Source: Lewinella sp041392765 (GTDB lineage: Bacteria > Bacteroidota > Bacteroidia > Chitinophagales > Saprospiraceae). From it: DNA of 64,000 nucleotides. The notes beneath the pieces are model-generated. The model worked only from the letters and a program-made list of their open reading frames with translations, was not told where the DNA came from and did not search any database. Location of the stretch: the NCBI GenBank assembly GCA_041392765.1, contig JAWKLL010000005.1:1-64000 (forward strand). The letters are read 5' to 3'. Every line of letters begins with the position of its first letter. The stretch's first letter is position 1. This document shows positions 36,627-46,506 of this stretch, in pieces. A program made the translations under genes and the position numbers.

Positions 36627-39344
36627 TTAATTAACTATTCCAATAAGAACGCGATAATCATCAAAACGGGCATCACCAGCCTTCATTTCTAGCAGTTCCA
36701 TTAGGTTAGTGGTGTTGTAGTACTCCTCTAAGTCCAGCTCTGTTTGTTGGCATCTTATTTCTACCATTCCTTTGTTCAACTGTTGCTGCCGCCAATGCCA
36801 GGTGGCGAGAATACTCTCTATTAACCTGTCGTAAACAACGGTATGGTCGGATTCTTGTTTCAACGGTTGTATATTACTGAAAGCTTTCTGGTTGCGAACA
36901 AGCACTTTTCCTTTATCCATAATAAAGTAGGCCGTATGTGGCCATTCTCCCTTCGGTTCTAACAACCAAGCATAAAGGGCTAATTGTATATCTTCTTCGT
37001 TGGTCATCAACGCCGTATATCTTGCTGCGCCACTCCATTTCAGGTCTATGATGGCTCGTTCATTCCCCCGTGACAGTACCAAGTCCGCCCTACCCCGCAA
37101 GTGTAAATCACCCAATTCACCCGATAGTTCCTGCTCGGCAGCAAGTACTGTCCAGCCGTTGTCGCGAATGAGGCTCAGTAAACTCCACGCTGCATATTTC
37201 ATCTGCTTCGTAAAAGCCATTTTTTCAGGTTCTCTACCGTAAAGTAACAACGTAGCACCTTCTTTTTCCAATAAAACAGGTACTTGTTGTTCAATCCACT
37301 GATCTAACCTAGGCCTTTCCCAGGCTAAGGCTTGTTCATGCAGCAGTAGCTTTTCTACCAACCTGTGAGCTAAATTCCCCATGAGACGAGGGTCGCGCAC
37401 TACACTGAGGATGCTAGATTGGCGCAGCTTGATATGATGCCTCAACACCCACTGATAAGGATAGTAAAGCAGGTTTTCGAGGCTAGTAGGGGTTTCTTCT
37501 GTTCGCCCAGATAAAGCTTGTTTGATATTCAAAAAAGGTTGTGGTTTCGGTAACGGACAAGGCTGCGCTACATGAAAAAGCGGAAGCTGCCAAGATGATT
37601 GCCAAGCAGCTCCTACCTTTTGCGTGTCGATATGTAAGGTGATCAGCGACAGATCTTCACCAAAGGCCGCCATCAGGTCTCCCATAAGGGGATGCATAGC
37701 TACTTCCCCTCCGTTGTAGGCATCTGGTTGACAAAGCAACAGGGATTGCGTCACCCACAACACAGGTCTTTTCCGCTGTGCAATCAGACGCTGATTTTGC
37801 TGTTCAGGTTGCATAAGGTGCACGCCGCAAGAAGACAAATAAGCTAACTCATCGGGATACCAACGCGAAAAGAAATAATCGGGTTCTTGCTCAAAAAAAT
37901 CCCACCACAATAAATTTTCTACCGGCCCTGCTACAGCGGCAGGATGAAGTGCCATATCAAAATGACCTGCTTCCGCCTGTCGGTAATGCAAGGGCGCAGG
38001 CTCGTAAATGGTGCGTACAATTCGCTCTAATGCTAAGTATCCGAGCGATTCTTCCGGTAGTGCTTCTAGTAGTTCTACAATCCTACGCGATTGGGCGGCC
38101 AGCACCATGAGGGTAGGTGCGTCTTCCTCTCTGCCTTGCTTCAGCGCCCATTGTTGCAGGTAACTATAGAGGGCAATAACCTCCGTTTTCGGCACTTTCT
38201 CCTTGCGGCTATCTACTCGCTTGCGGCTGAACCAAAAATTGAAATCTCGGCGAACATCCTCCACCGTTTTTTTTGTATGGAATTGCAACCGTTGGGGCAG
38301 TTCCTCCTCAAAGTATTCGCGGATCATTGCAAACCAGCGGTCGCTAAATAAACCAGGCGTATCCGCCAGGAAAGCAGCAATACGTTGGGAAAGCCCCGAT
38401 TCCAAAGGCTTGACAGATAAAGAAACAAACTCCATGATCTTGTAAGGATCAATGGGATTCCACAGGAAAACGGGGGCTAACTTTAACACCTGAAGACCTG
38501 GCCGCGCTAGGGAAGCACTCGGAATCCCTAGACTGGGCAGCCCCTCCATAGAAAGGGCATTATCGAGGGTTCGATTGGGGTTTGGTAGAACAATACTAGG
38601 TTGGTAAAACGAATTTTGGCGCAAGCATTGAGCCGTCCAGGCTGCAAGATGGGTATCCCTGTAAGCACGCACCACCAACAGCGTACCGTCGCCTCTTAAC
38701 ACAGGTTTCTCTTTGAGATTTCCTGCTAAAAAAGCCTGCCATTGCTGTAGATCCGTTGCAGGATGAGGGGTAATACGGGGCAAAGCACCTCTCTCCATGG
38801 GAATCCCCTGATCAGCCATAGCTTGTAATACGCGTTGCCAACCCGGCGAAAAAAAGCTAGTATCGTCATAGATAAAAATCTTTTCGATACGACTACCCAT
38901 AGCTGGAAAATCCTGTAGGAGCGCATGAATCCTATCGGCTTCCCCAGGAAAAAGACTGAGTGCCACCTCTGCATCTTGCCAATACATCTCTACGGCTGCG
39001 AGCACCTGCAACCGAGGCGAAAGGGTATCGGTATGCCGAAAATCCCAACCAGCCGCCAAGAGTTCATCGCGCATAGATAGGAGTGCCTCGGCAGTTCCTA
39101 AATCATCAGCAGTAAATGAGGCTAAAAAAAAGGCATCCTGACTGCTTGTTATATATCGGTGTAAAGCTTGGCGGTACTGTTCTACCCGCAAATGATCAAC
39201 TTCCCGATCCGGATGGCTGAAGCCAAGATGCCATTCTAGCCAACGCAGCCATTGCGCAGGTGCCATATAGACATCATCAGGGTGCGCCGTTGCCCCTAAT
39301 GGCAACATCCCCTCTTGAAAAGCAAGCCTAAGGTGAATACGCAT
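36627..39344 (-). CDS. PD-(D/E)XK nuclease family protein (AddB/RexB-like)
   Basis: 905 residues, intact. The C-terminal domain near residues 745-800 has the RecB-type nuclease core: RGRADLVLSRG (the first Asp), AIIDLKW (D-x-K) and QLALYAWLL (the QxxxY motif). The N-terminal 700 residues resemble an inactivated superfamily-1 helicase as in AddB, with no Walker A that I can find. AddB works with the helicase-nuclease AddA to process double-strand breaks; no addA is in this window, so the partner is elsewhere or the protein acts alone. A possible TATCTTTA -7 box lies just upstream of the ATG on the minus strand. Confidence 0.8.
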   Translation of the reverse strand: MRIHLRLAFQEGMLPLGATAHPDDVYMAPAQWLRWLEWHLGFSHPDREVDHLRVEQYRQALHRYITSSQDAFFLASFTADDLGTAEALLSMRDELLAAGWDFRHTDTLSPRLQVLAAVEMYWQDAEVALSLFPGEADRIHALLQDFPAMGSRIEKIFIYDDTSFFSPGWQRVLQAMADQGIPMERGALPRITPHPATDLQQWQAFLAGNLKEKPVLRGDGTLLVVRAYRDTHLAAWTAQCLRQNSFYQPSIVLPNPNRTLDNALSMEGLPSLGIPSASLARPGLQVLKLAPVFLWNPIDPYKIMEFVSLSVKPLESGLSQRIAAFLADTPGLFSDRWFAMIREYFEEELPQRLQFHTKKTVEDVRRDFNFWFSRKRVDSRKEKVPKTEVIALYSYLQQWALKQGREEDAPTLMVLAAQSRRIVELLEALPEESLGYLALERIVRTIYEPAPLHYRQAEAGHFDMALHPAAVAGPVENLLWWDFFEQEPDYFFSRWYPDELAYLSSCGVHLMQPEQQNQRLIAQRKRPVLWVTQSLLLCQPDAYNGGEVAMHPLMGDLMAAFGEDLSLITLHIDTQKVGAAWQSSWQLPLFHVAQPCPLPKPQPFLNIKQALSGRTEETPTSLENLLYYPYQWVLRHHIKLRQSSILSVVRDPRLMGNLAHRLVEKLLLHEQALAWERPRLDQWIEQQVPVLLEKEGATLLLYGREPEKMAFTKQMKYAAWSLLSLIRDNGWTVLAAEQELSGELGDLHLRGRADLVLSRGNERAIIDLKWSGAARYTALMTNEEDIQLALYAWLLEPKGEWPHTAYFIMDKGKVLVRNQKAFSNIQPLKQESDHTVVYDRLIESILATWHWRQQQLNKGMVEIRCQQTELDLEEYYNTTNLMELLEMKAGDARFDDYRVLIGIVN

Positions 39345-39758
39345 ACAGTGTGCAAAAATTTTGTGGAGGTAAAGATAAGTAAATATACACTACCAGCCGC
39401 GGCGATATCATCTCCGTATCATCCGTTTTCTCGTTCACCGCATTTTTATGTGCAAACAGAAATAATGATGAACGCTACCACCACTAGAGGATGATTTCCC
39501 AACTTTGAAGCTACCTTTTTGTCCCATTGCTTGTTATGTGTGTGTGGTAACCTGCTGCTTCAATACAAATTCCGGCTAAAAAGCCCTTTTTACCCACCTG
39601 ACGGCAGCTATTTTCGTATACGTGTCAGCTGCTTACGACGCGGCTCTCAAATGAGCTTTGTCAGTCGGAAAAGTCTTCTTTTTTAGCTCAGAAGCACTAC
39701 CTAAGTAGGTGCATTTGACGATAATATTAACTTCACGATGCCATTAATTTGAGTAACA
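39345..39758. other. Gene-free spacer with repeat
   Basis: About 410 bp; the second half is a diverged IS66-like MITE. Nothing else recognisable; the first 190 bp is the promoter side of the nuclease gene. Confidence 0.5.
39547..39713 (-). mobile_element. IS66-like MITE, copy 2 (diverged)
   Basis: Inverted, this matches the element at 22380-22541 over its length: AGGTAGTGC, GAGCTAAAAAA, GACTGACAAAGCTCATT, ATAGCTGCCGTCAGG and TTAGCCGGAATTTG are shared. One end keeps CTACTTAGGTAGT; the other is degraded and no target duplication remains. Confidence 0.65.
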
Positions 39759-40468
39759 TCAGTCAATGGCATATTGGATGACTTCTTCTTTTTCCGGGTC
39801 ATTGCCGAATTTCGTGGTATAACCCTTCCCATATTTTAAGGTGACATCTCTTGAACCGCTTTGTAAAAGCCGTTGTACCTGCTGGTGAGGTGATACCATC
39901 GGCACTTCCGTGCATAAGCAACAGGGTGCATCTAATCCACCACTGAAATAGTTGAGCATATCAGCCGCCTCCAACATACACGTACTTGCCGCCAGCCGGT
40001 CATGCGATGGCGGTCCTGAAATTTCGTTTATTGCGTAAACTCGGAAAAACATTCCGCATCACTTTACTAACGTTAATAATATGGGGCGCTGGCTATGGCA
40101 CCCTTCACTTTGGGATGCCGCTCTAATAAATACGTCAGCAAAAGGTTGCCTCCCATGCTATGCCGTACGGGAAAATCGGCAGATGTGGATAACGACTTTC
40201 TATGGCCACCATCAACAGCCCCACGTCTCATCCCAGCAAATCGCTGAAACGAGGGTATGCCCCCGCTTACCACCACTTTGCCCGTGGCTACGCCTGTCGT
40301 AACCTACTACTGCGATACCCTTGGCTTGCATCATCTCCACGTGTTCATAGCGATGAATGTATTTCCCCAACCCGTGTAATGAAACTCTTCATCGGCTTTG
40401 GGCTAACTCCTGGATACAGTGTACACCATAATACCGTCCGTTGCCTTCCATTGAAAAGTTTCTGTCAT
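39759..40468 (-). pseudogene. Alpha/beta hydrolase (monoacylglycerol lipase type), broken
   Basis: From ATG 40468 (MTETFQWKATDGIMVYTV) pieces of a lysophospholipase-type hydrolase can be read in several frames: a segment equivalent to GYDRRGHG, TPSFQRFAGM, the nucleophile elbow HSMGGNLLLTYLLERHP, and near the end LLMHGSADGITSP, LKIWEGLYHEI and EVIQYAID. About six frame changes and probably a few short deletions are present (236 codons versus about 275 normally), more than in neighbours, so real decay is possible as well as poor sequence. Confidence 0.65.
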
Positions 40469-40532
40469 GGCAAATGATTGTGTTTGCCCAAATTTATGAC
40501 TTTCTTTTGCAGCTTTCAACAATAAAATTTCC

Positions 40533-41471
40533 ATGCGTCCGAAAATCATCTTCATGGGTACGCCCGAGTTTGCTGTTGCCAGCTTAGACATCTTAGTCAA
40601 AAGCGGTTACGAGGTAGCAGCCGTCGTTACAGCCACCGATAAATGGGGCGGTCGTGGTGGTAAGCAATTACTAGAATCAGCGGTAAAAAAGTACGCCGTT
40701 GAGCATAGTATTCCCGTATTGCAACCAGAAAAGCTGCGCGATCCTGCTTTCTTGGCCGCACTCCGTAGCTATGAAGCCGATTTACAGATTGTGGTGGCCT
40801 TCCGAATGTTGCCAGAAGTGGTGTGGAATATGCCACCCTTAGGTACGTTTAATTTGCATGGATCTTTACTTCCTCGCTACCGAGGAGCCGCTCCCATCAA
40901 CTGGGCTGTTATCAATGGAGATACCATGACGGGTGTCACTACCTTTTTTATCCAACATGAAATTGACACAGGGAACGTTATTTTGCAAAAAAAACTATCC
41001 ATTGCACCCGATGAAAACGCGGGTAGTCTGCACGACCGTATGATGGCGCTGGGAGCAGAAGCCGTACTGGAAACCGTGCAACGCATAGCTGATGATCGCG
41101 TATCTCCTACCCCTCAAGATGATGCATTAGCAACCCCTGCGCCCAAACTCACGCCAGATAATACCCATTTGCGATTTCAACAACCTGCCCACCAAGTCTA
41201 TAACTACATGCGCGGCCTAGACCCCTATCCAGGTGCCTGGGCGCAGCTTGGCAGTGAAAAATGGAAATTTTTCAGCGGCAGCGTCATTCAACAAGCGCAT
41301 ACCTTGCTCCCGGGTAGCATCCTCACCGATGGTAAATCCTATTTAGACATTGCCTGTACCGACGGCTTCGTCCGTATAGCGGAATTACTGGTGCCGGGTA
41401 AACGACGTATGTCTATTGCCGATTTTTTAAATGGATGGCGCCCGCCAAGTGATAACCTTATTTTGGAATAA
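40533..41471 (+). CDS. fmt: Methionyl-tRNA formyltransferase
   Basis: 312 residues, intact, normal length. It transfers a formyl group from 10-formyl-THF to Met-tRNAfMet for translation initiation. Catalytic residues are visible: FNLHGSLLPRYRGAAPINWA (Asn, His and the SLLPxxRG signature) and HEIDTGNVIL (Asp). The C-terminal OB-like domain (NYMRGLDPYPGAWAQL, KSYLDIACTDGFVRI) ends in the usual FLNGWRP motif. Its last 14 bases overlap the convergent lipoprotein gene. Confidence 0.95.
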   Translation: MRPKIIFMGTPEFAVASLDILVKSGYEVAAVVTATDKWGGRGGKQLLESAVKKYAVEHSIPVLQPEKLRDPAFLAALRSYEADLQIVVAFRMLPEVVWNMPPLGTFNLHGSLLPRYRGAAPINWAVINGDTMTGVTTFFIQHEIDTGNVILQKKLSIAPDENAGSLHDRMMALGAEAVLETVQRIADDRVSPTPQDDALATPAPKLTPDNTHLRFQQPAHQVYNYMRGLDPYPGAWAQLGSEKWKFFSGSVIQQAHTLLPGSILTDGKSYLDIACTDGFVRIAELLVPGKRRMSIADFLNGWRPPSDNLILE

Positions 41472-42099
41472 CCACCTGCTCGTTGAGAATAGAATCAGCA
41501 CTCGGGTTGGCAAAACCACCGCTGAGCTTTTCGCCGTTGGCATAGTTGTACTCCAACACCACATTACCTTGCATATCGTAAGAGCGGAACACCCCATCTA
41601 ACTTACCGTTTTTGTAGGTGGCTTCTTTGCGAATGTACCAATTGGAAGTGGAGCGAATGTAGTATTCCCGAAGCACCCCATCTAACTGGCCATCTTTATA
41701 GGTACAAGTCATCTCTGGTTTTCCGCCAAAGTATTTGGCCCATTCGCCATGAAGCATATTGTTTTTGTAATTTGCCAATAGCTGCATTTGTCCAATGCCG
41801 GAAAACTCCATGTAAGGGCCATTGTATTGGTCGTCCACATAGGTAATGAGCTTGTCTGGTATTTTATCGGCTGAACCATAGTACAACCAAGCCCCTTGTT
41901 TTTTGCCACTAGCAAATACACCTGATTCCATCACATTTCCAGCGGGATCTTTGAGTACCGCCGTGTAGGCATCGGTGTTGGGAATGGGCGACACCTCATA
42001 ATTACCGACTTTAGCCCCCTCTTCGGCAGCCTTATCACCACATGCAGACAAAACAACAGCAGTTAAAAGAACAATGGCCATCCAATTCCGTAAAAGCAT
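41458..42099 (-). CDS. MORN-repeat (YwqK-like) lipoprotein
   Basis: 213 residues, intact. Lipobox VVLSAC (Cys20). The mature part is built of MORN-like repeats: GKKQGAWLYYGS, NGPYMEFSGIG, NMLHGEWAKYFGG, GQLDGVLREYYI, GKLDGVFRSYD. Annotation pipelines often call such proteins 'toxin-antitoxin YwqK family antitoxin', a name with little support here. It is probably an envelope protein mediating protein or membrane contacts. Confidence 0.75.
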   Translation of the reverse strand: MLLRNWMAIVLLTAVVLSACGDKAAEEGAKVGNYEVSPIPNTDAYTAVLKDPAGNVMESGVFASGKKQGAWLYYGSADKIPDKLITYVDDQYNGPYMEFSGIGQMQLLANYKNNMLHGEWAKYFGGKPEMTCTYKDGQLDGVLREYYIRSTSNWYIRKEATYKNGKLDGVFRSYDMQGNVVLEYNYANGEKLSGGFANPSADSILNEQVVIPK

Positions 42100-42214
42100 A
42101 ACGAGTTTGTTTTATTAATATGAACTTGTCTAAAAGCCCACAAAAATACTCAGATGCAGCGAAAATTGGAAACTTAATAAATTAACCCTATTTTTAACCC
42201 CGAATTTCAGCAGG

Positions 42215-43105
42215 ATGAACGCAGAAAATTTTTCGGCTTACTTAGACCACCCCGCTAAGTTGTGGCAACTACCCTATCAGGAAATCAAGAACCTGGTGGA
42301 GGAATATCCTTATGCTGCCAATTTGCGGTGGTTGTTGGCCATCAAAAGCAGCATGGAACACGATCCTCGTTTTCCGCAGCACCTGCATGCGTTGGCTGCT
42401 CATACTTACGACCGGGCTGCTCTTCGGGCTTTCATCAAGACCCACCTACCTGAACTTGTTGGTATCGCTACCCAGATCGAAGAACGGCTGGAACTCCGCC
42501 ATTGGGAAGAATTGGAATTGGCAGCCAAAGAACCACTGCCCCCCTAGAAGAAACTGCCCCCGTCGCTACGCAAGCAATGGCGATTGCGGTTTCAACGGAA
42601 CAAGCTCCAACCTACCCAACGGAAGACACCTGGATGAGGAAGAAGATGTTTCCCCCATTCCTTTGAGTGTTAACGTAGAAAAAGAGTCAACGCCTGAAAA
42701 AGTTGAAAAATCAGTTCCAGCTACACCCGCTTTTTTGTCGATGATAGCCTTATACATAATATGGTAGCCATATCATTAGCAGCCGCTGCTGATCTACAAC
42801 CGCTGCCTTTGGATAAAATAAGCCTACCAACAGCGAATAAGCCCACAAACGGCAACCGCTGGAAATCATTGCGAAAATTCAACCATATAGCCATTCCCGA
42901 TGCCGAACGGATTGAACAAGAGACCAATGACGATGCAGAAGAAGTCGCAGGCATAACGACCGAAACGTTGGCGCAGCTTTTCACCAAACAGGGCCAATAT
43001 GAGAGAGCCATAAAAATCTACGAAAAACTAAGTTTGGTAAATCCAGATAAAAGTGTTTTCTTTGCGGCCACAATTGAAGAACTGAAAAAAAAGCATAAGA
43101 TATGA
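42215..43105 (+). CDS. Conserved Bacteroidota protein with C-terminal TPR, frame broken
   Basis: About 297 codons. The N-terminal segment (FSAYLDHPAKLWQLPYQEIK, YPYAANLRWLLAIKS) resembles a TPR-like helical domain; a low-complexity middle follows in shifted frames (changes near 42540, 42640 and 42750); the C-terminus TETLAQLFTKQGQYERAIKI, YEKLSLVNPDKSVFFAATIE is a single conserved TPR. I have seen this protein immediately upstream of secG in other Bacteroidota. The stop overlaps the secG start (ATGA), so the two are translationally coupled. Function unknown; a link to secretion is inferred from position only. Confidence 0.65.
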
Positions 43106-43362
43106 TCACCGGCTTGACAATTTTAACGGCGCTGGTTTGTTTGCTGCTTATGGGAGCAGTATTGATTCAAAACCCCAAAGGAGGTGGTATCGATTCCACT
43201 TTCGGCGGTAGCCAGGCCAATCAGATGTTTGGTGCTGCTAATCAGACTGACTTTATAGAAAAAGTTACATGGTATCTTGCCATTGCACTGTTTGCTTTGT
43301 GCATCATCATTTCTTTAGTAGCTGATAGCTCTGCGGCAGCAGGCACACTAATGCCACAGTAG
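43102..43362 (+). CDS. secG: Preprotein translocase subunit SecG
   Basis: 86 residues, intact. Two membrane helices flank the conserved VLIQNPKGGGIDSTFGG loop, the SecG signature. SecG is an accessory subunit of the SecYEG channel that assists protein export. It overlaps the upstream TPR gene by four bases and is followed by a strong terminator. Confidence 0.92.
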   Translation: MITGLTILTALVCLLLMGAVLIQNPKGGGIDSTFGGSQANQMFGAANQTDFIEKVTWYLAIALFALCIIISLVADSSAAAGTLMPQ

Positions 43363-43381
43363 TATCTCAACTTTATGAGTA

Positions 43382-43418
43382 AAAAAAGCCTGACAGCTAA
43401 TCGTTGTCAGGCTTTTTT
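43382..43418 (+). terminator. Rho-independent terminator of the secG transcript
   Basis: AAAAAAGCCTGACA (43382-43395) pairs with TGTCAGGCTTTTTT (43405-43418) around a short loop, followed by TCATTTTC. It lies 20 bp after the secG stop. Confidence 0.85.
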
Positions 43419-43585
43419 CATTTTCCTACTTTTGTAATTACGTTATTTCATCTTCAAAACACAAGCAATCGTCTATAAAAAAAGACAAAGACGTAAAAAA
43501 AAGCAGATATTTGGTTGATAAAAATGTCAACAGAATGCAGCAAGCATTGAAAAATTTTGCCACCAAAAAAATCAAAGACACGATT

Positions 43586-44245
43586 ATGAGCAGTGGAAAC
43601 AACGAGCGTTCCAAGCATGCAGACACCGTCATACGCAACCACGTAATTTGGTCAATGGGTGCCAGTTTTCTCGTTCCCATTCCGATAGCGGATGTATTCG
43701 CCGTGAGTGCTTTGCAACTGGATATGATCCGCCAATTAAGCAGGGTTTACGACCAAGATTTTTCGGAATCTCAGGGAAAAGCCATTATCACGAGCCTAAC
43801 GAGCAGCACCTTAGCCCGAGCAGGTGCCAGAAGTTTGATCAAATTAATACCAGGCATCGGCACGGTGATTGGTGGTGTTACGGTATCCGCCTTCAACGGA
43901 GCATCGACCTATGCGTTGGGTGAAGTTTTCAAACGCCACTTTGAAACAGGCGGCACCATCCTCGACTTCGACACGGAACGGCTAAAAAAATTATACAAGG
44001 AAAAATTCGAAAAAGGCAAAAAAGTAGCCCAAGAATGGAAGGCCGAAGCGGACAAAGCCACATCTTCCTCTACAACTTCCGATAACGTTCATTATCAGGA
44101 AGAAACGCCTCCAACTACCGCTAACAGTAAGCCTCAAAAATCCGTTACGGATACCATTAAAGAACTGGCAGCGATGCGAGATGCAGGCCTACTTTCGGAG
44201 GAGGAGTTTGCTCAAATGAAACGCAAACTTATCGACGAAATGTAA
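43586..44245 (+). CDS. YcjF/DUF697-like membrane protein with SHOCT tail
   Basis: 219 residues from ATG 43586 (MSSGNNERSKHADTVIRNHV); an in-frame ATG at 43511 exists but adds a basic, low-quality extension. Hydrophobic stretches WSMGASFLVPIPIADVFAVS and GTVIGGVTVSAFNGASTYAL match DUF697-type proteins. A charged, coiled-coil-like linker leads to a C-terminal SHOCT-like motif (IKELAAMRDAGLLSEEEFAQ). Function unknown. Confidence 0.7.
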   Translation: MSSGNNERSKHADTVIRNHVIWSMGASFLVPIPIADVFAVSALQLDMIRQLSRVYDQDFSESQGKAIITSLTSSTLARAGARSLIKLIPGIGTVIGGVTVSAFNGASTYALGEVFKRHFETGGTILDFDTERLKKLYKEKFEKGKKVAQEWKAEADKATSSSTTSDNVHYQEETPPTTANSKPQKSVTDTIKELAAMRDAGLLSEEEFAQMKRKLIDEM

Positions 44246-44466
44246 TTTTTTACGGTTTTTGTTTTATCTTCGCTTCTGCATACACCATAACGGCCTGTAA
44301 AGGCATCTGACATCCGGCAGAAGTCTAATTTATGGTTTAAGGTTGAATTTTTTAGTAAAAATTACAACCTACTCCAGAATTAATTGGCAACTTAGCCCCT
44401 CCATCGGATTATGCGATGGTGTGTGTTTAAAACAACGTTTTCATTGCATCAAAACAAAACCGTACA

Positions 44467-45057
44467 ATGAGATTGGTAGTAAACGTCATTCTCCTACTCG
44501 TGGCAGCAGCCTTGGCCTACCTGCTTTACAAGAGTATCGAAGAACCTATTGCTTTCGACAAGGAAGCTAACCGGCGCAAGGACATCGTAGTCGAAAAACT
44601 TCAGCTTATCCGCGATGCCCAAGAAATGTACCGCGACATCACGGGTACTTTCGCCCCCAACTTCGACACCTTAGTGGATGTCCTCACCAACGGGCGCTTC
44701 ATGCGTGTAGCTGTCATCGGCGACCCAGACGATCCCAACTTCACCGGAACGATAGAGTACGATACCACCTACACCAATGCTATCGATTCTGTTAAAACGC
44801 TTGGAATGGATTTGGCATCCCTGCGCTTTGTTCCTAAATTCAAAGATACCGAGCAAAGTGAATTCAGAATCGCGGCTGACGAAATCGAATATCAGTCTTC
44901 CGAGGTTTCTGTAGTGGAAGTAGGTACTACTTGGGGTAGTTTTATGGGCAAATATGCGGATGCGCGTTTTGCTAAATACGACCAAAACTACAGCCCTACC
45001 AAGATGCTGAAGTTCGGTGATATGAACAAACCAAACCTGTCTGGTAATTGGGAGTAA
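44467..45057 (+). CDS. Conserved Bacteroidota membrane-anchored protein
   Basis: 196 residues, intact. One N-terminal membrane helix (VVNVILLLVAAALAYLLY) is followed by KLQLIRDAQEMYRDITGTFA and NFDTLVDVL, a pattern reminiscent of pseudopilin-like proteins, then an acidic domain. I know no function. It precedes a DUF3822 gene and rsmD, an order conserved in this phylum; it overlaps the DUF3822 gene by 10 bases. Confidence 0.65.
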   Translation: MRLVVNVILLLVAAALAYLLYKSIEEPIAFDKEANRRKDIVVEKLQLIRDAQEMYRDITGTFAPNFDTLVDVLTNGRFMRVAVIGDPDDPNFTGTIEYDTTYTNAIDSVKTLGMDLASLRFVPKFKDTEQSEFRIAADEIEYQSSEVSVVEVGTTWGSFMGKYADARFAKYDQNYSPTKMLKFGDMNKPNLSGNWE

Positions 45058-45870
45058 TCCGATACGATATTACAGAGGATGCGTTTGATTTACAACGCAC
45101 TTCTTCTTTTGAGCTGTCCATCCTAACCGGGGTGGACAGTTCAAGTTATTTGATTACCGATGAGAATCGCGCTGTTGTGTGTACCCGAACCCTCGCACAC
45201 TCCCCTTTTGAAGAATGGTGGAAAGACGAGCAACGGATACAGCTACACTTCCAAAAAACACGACTTGCTTGGACAGGGAGCACCTTTACACTGGTGCCTG
45301 CAAGGTTATATAACGGAGAAAACAGAAAATCGCTGTTATCTGCGTTAGCAACGCCTCCAGCAACTGCCACTATTCTAGCAGACCCCATTCCTGAACTCGA
45401 TGCCGTTGTCGTATATGCCATTGAGCAGGATCAGTTGACACAATGGAGGAGAGTCTTTGACGGATGCCGCATTTATCATGCAGTTACTCCGTTATTGCAT
45501 CTCATGCGCCAACAAACGGTCAAGGCAGGGCGGCCTTTGGTTTTCGCCTTCCTGTTCGATAAAAATATGACCACTGTGGCTTTAAGTGCAGACCGACTGT
45601 TGTTCTGTAATAGTTTTGTTTGTAAGGACACCAAAGACTACTTGTACTATCTACTACTTACCTACGAACAAGCTGGTTTATCTCCAGAAAAAATCCGCTT
45701 CGCTTGGCTGGAGAAATCTTAGAAGATGGTGCCGTTTACAAGCTTTTGCACCGCTACATCAAAGAGATTGCTTTCGCGTCGGCCTCAGAGGGCTTGGTGT
45801 GGGGCAAAACATAGCACAGCATCCTTTGCATCTGTTCTTTGGGCTTGCAGCGCTGCATCTTTACCATTAG
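45048..45870 (+). CDS. DUF3822 family protein, frame broken near the end
   Basis: About 274 codons. DUF3822 proteins have an actin/ASKHA-like fold (family knowledge) and sit upstream of rsmD in Bacteroidota; the role is unknown. Seen: SFELSILTGVDSSSYLITDE, RPLVFAFLFDKNMTTVALSA and LLFCNSFVCKDTKDYLYYLL. The frame changes near 45710 and 45805 and then reads GEILEDGAVYKLLHRYIKEI and NIAQHPLHLFFGLAALHLYH to TAG at 45868-45870. The stop codon coincides with the end of a tiny MITE. Confidence 0.75.
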
Positions 45871-45925
45871 TGTATGTCTTAAATATACTCATTTCCACTC
45901 AATCAGGAAAAACTTAGACATACAC
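45870..45925. mobile_element. IS5/IS1031-like MITE, mini copy (56 bp)
   Basis: GTGTATGTCTTAA at the left is inverted at the right (TTAGACATACAC). TTA trinucleotides flank both sides (45867-45869 and 45926-45928), consistent with a 3-bp target duplication. The interior keeps ACTCAATCAGGAAAA, also found near the right end of the 55329 copy, so it is an internally deleted member. It provides the last bases of the DUF3822 gene. Confidence 0.65.
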
Positions 45926-45945
45926 TTAGAAAAGAAGGAAAGAAA

Positions 45946-46506
45946 ATGCGAATCATAGGAGGAAAATTCAAGGGGCGTAAGTTTATACCACCTGCTAAAA
46001 ACTGGCCTACCCGCCCCACTACAGATTTTGCCAAAGAGGGGTTATTCAATATTCTCAACAACCACTTCGACTTTGCCGAAATGCGCGTACTCGATCTTTT
46101 CGGTGGTACAGGCAGCCACGGCTATGAGTTTATTTCTAGGGGATGCCAAGATGTAACCTATGTGGACAAATTCCCTGGTTGCGTCGCTTTTGCCCAAAAG
46201 ACGGCAGCGGAACTAGGCATTGCTCAGTACATGAAAATTGTCAAAGCGGATGTATTCAAATTTATATCATCCCCACAACGCCCCTATGACTACATCTTTG
46301 CTGGCCCCCCCTACCCTTTACCTAATATTCCAGCGATACCCGATTTGATACTGGAATACCAATTACTCAAACCCAACGGCTGGTTGGTACTAGAACACAA
46401 TCCTCAGCACAATTTTGAAAACCATCCACGGCTGTACACCGTTAGGAACTATGGAACTACCATCTTTAGTGTTTTCAAAATAGCTGAAGCAGATGAAGAA
46501 GCGTAA
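45946..46506 (+). CDS. rsmD: 16S rRNA (guanine966-N2)-methyltransferase
   Basis: 186 residues, intact. The SAM-binding motif LDLFGGTGSHGYEFISRG and the N-terminal RIIGGKFKGRKF...RPTTDFAKEGLFNIL are diagnostic of RsmD, which methylates G966 of 16S rRNA. The catalytic motif IV, normally DPPY, reads FAGPPYPLP here, with Gly replacing the Asp; this could be a one-base sequence error (GAC to GGC) or a real change. It overlaps the next gene by 14 bases. Confidence 0.85.
   Translation: MRIIGGKFKGRKFIPPAKNWPTRPTTDFAKEGLFNILNNHFDFAEMRVLDLFGGTGSHGYEFISRGCQDVTYVDKFPGCVAFAQKTAAELGIAQYMKIVKADVFKFISSPQRPYDYIFAGPPYPLPNIPAIPDLILEYQLLKPNGWLVLEHNPQHNFENHPRLYTVRNYGTTIFSVFKIAEADEEA

Noticed and set aside
41458..42099. 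YwqK antitoxin function for the MORN lipoprotein
   Set aside because: The name comes from database propagation; there is no toxin gene next to it and the protein is lipid-anchored.
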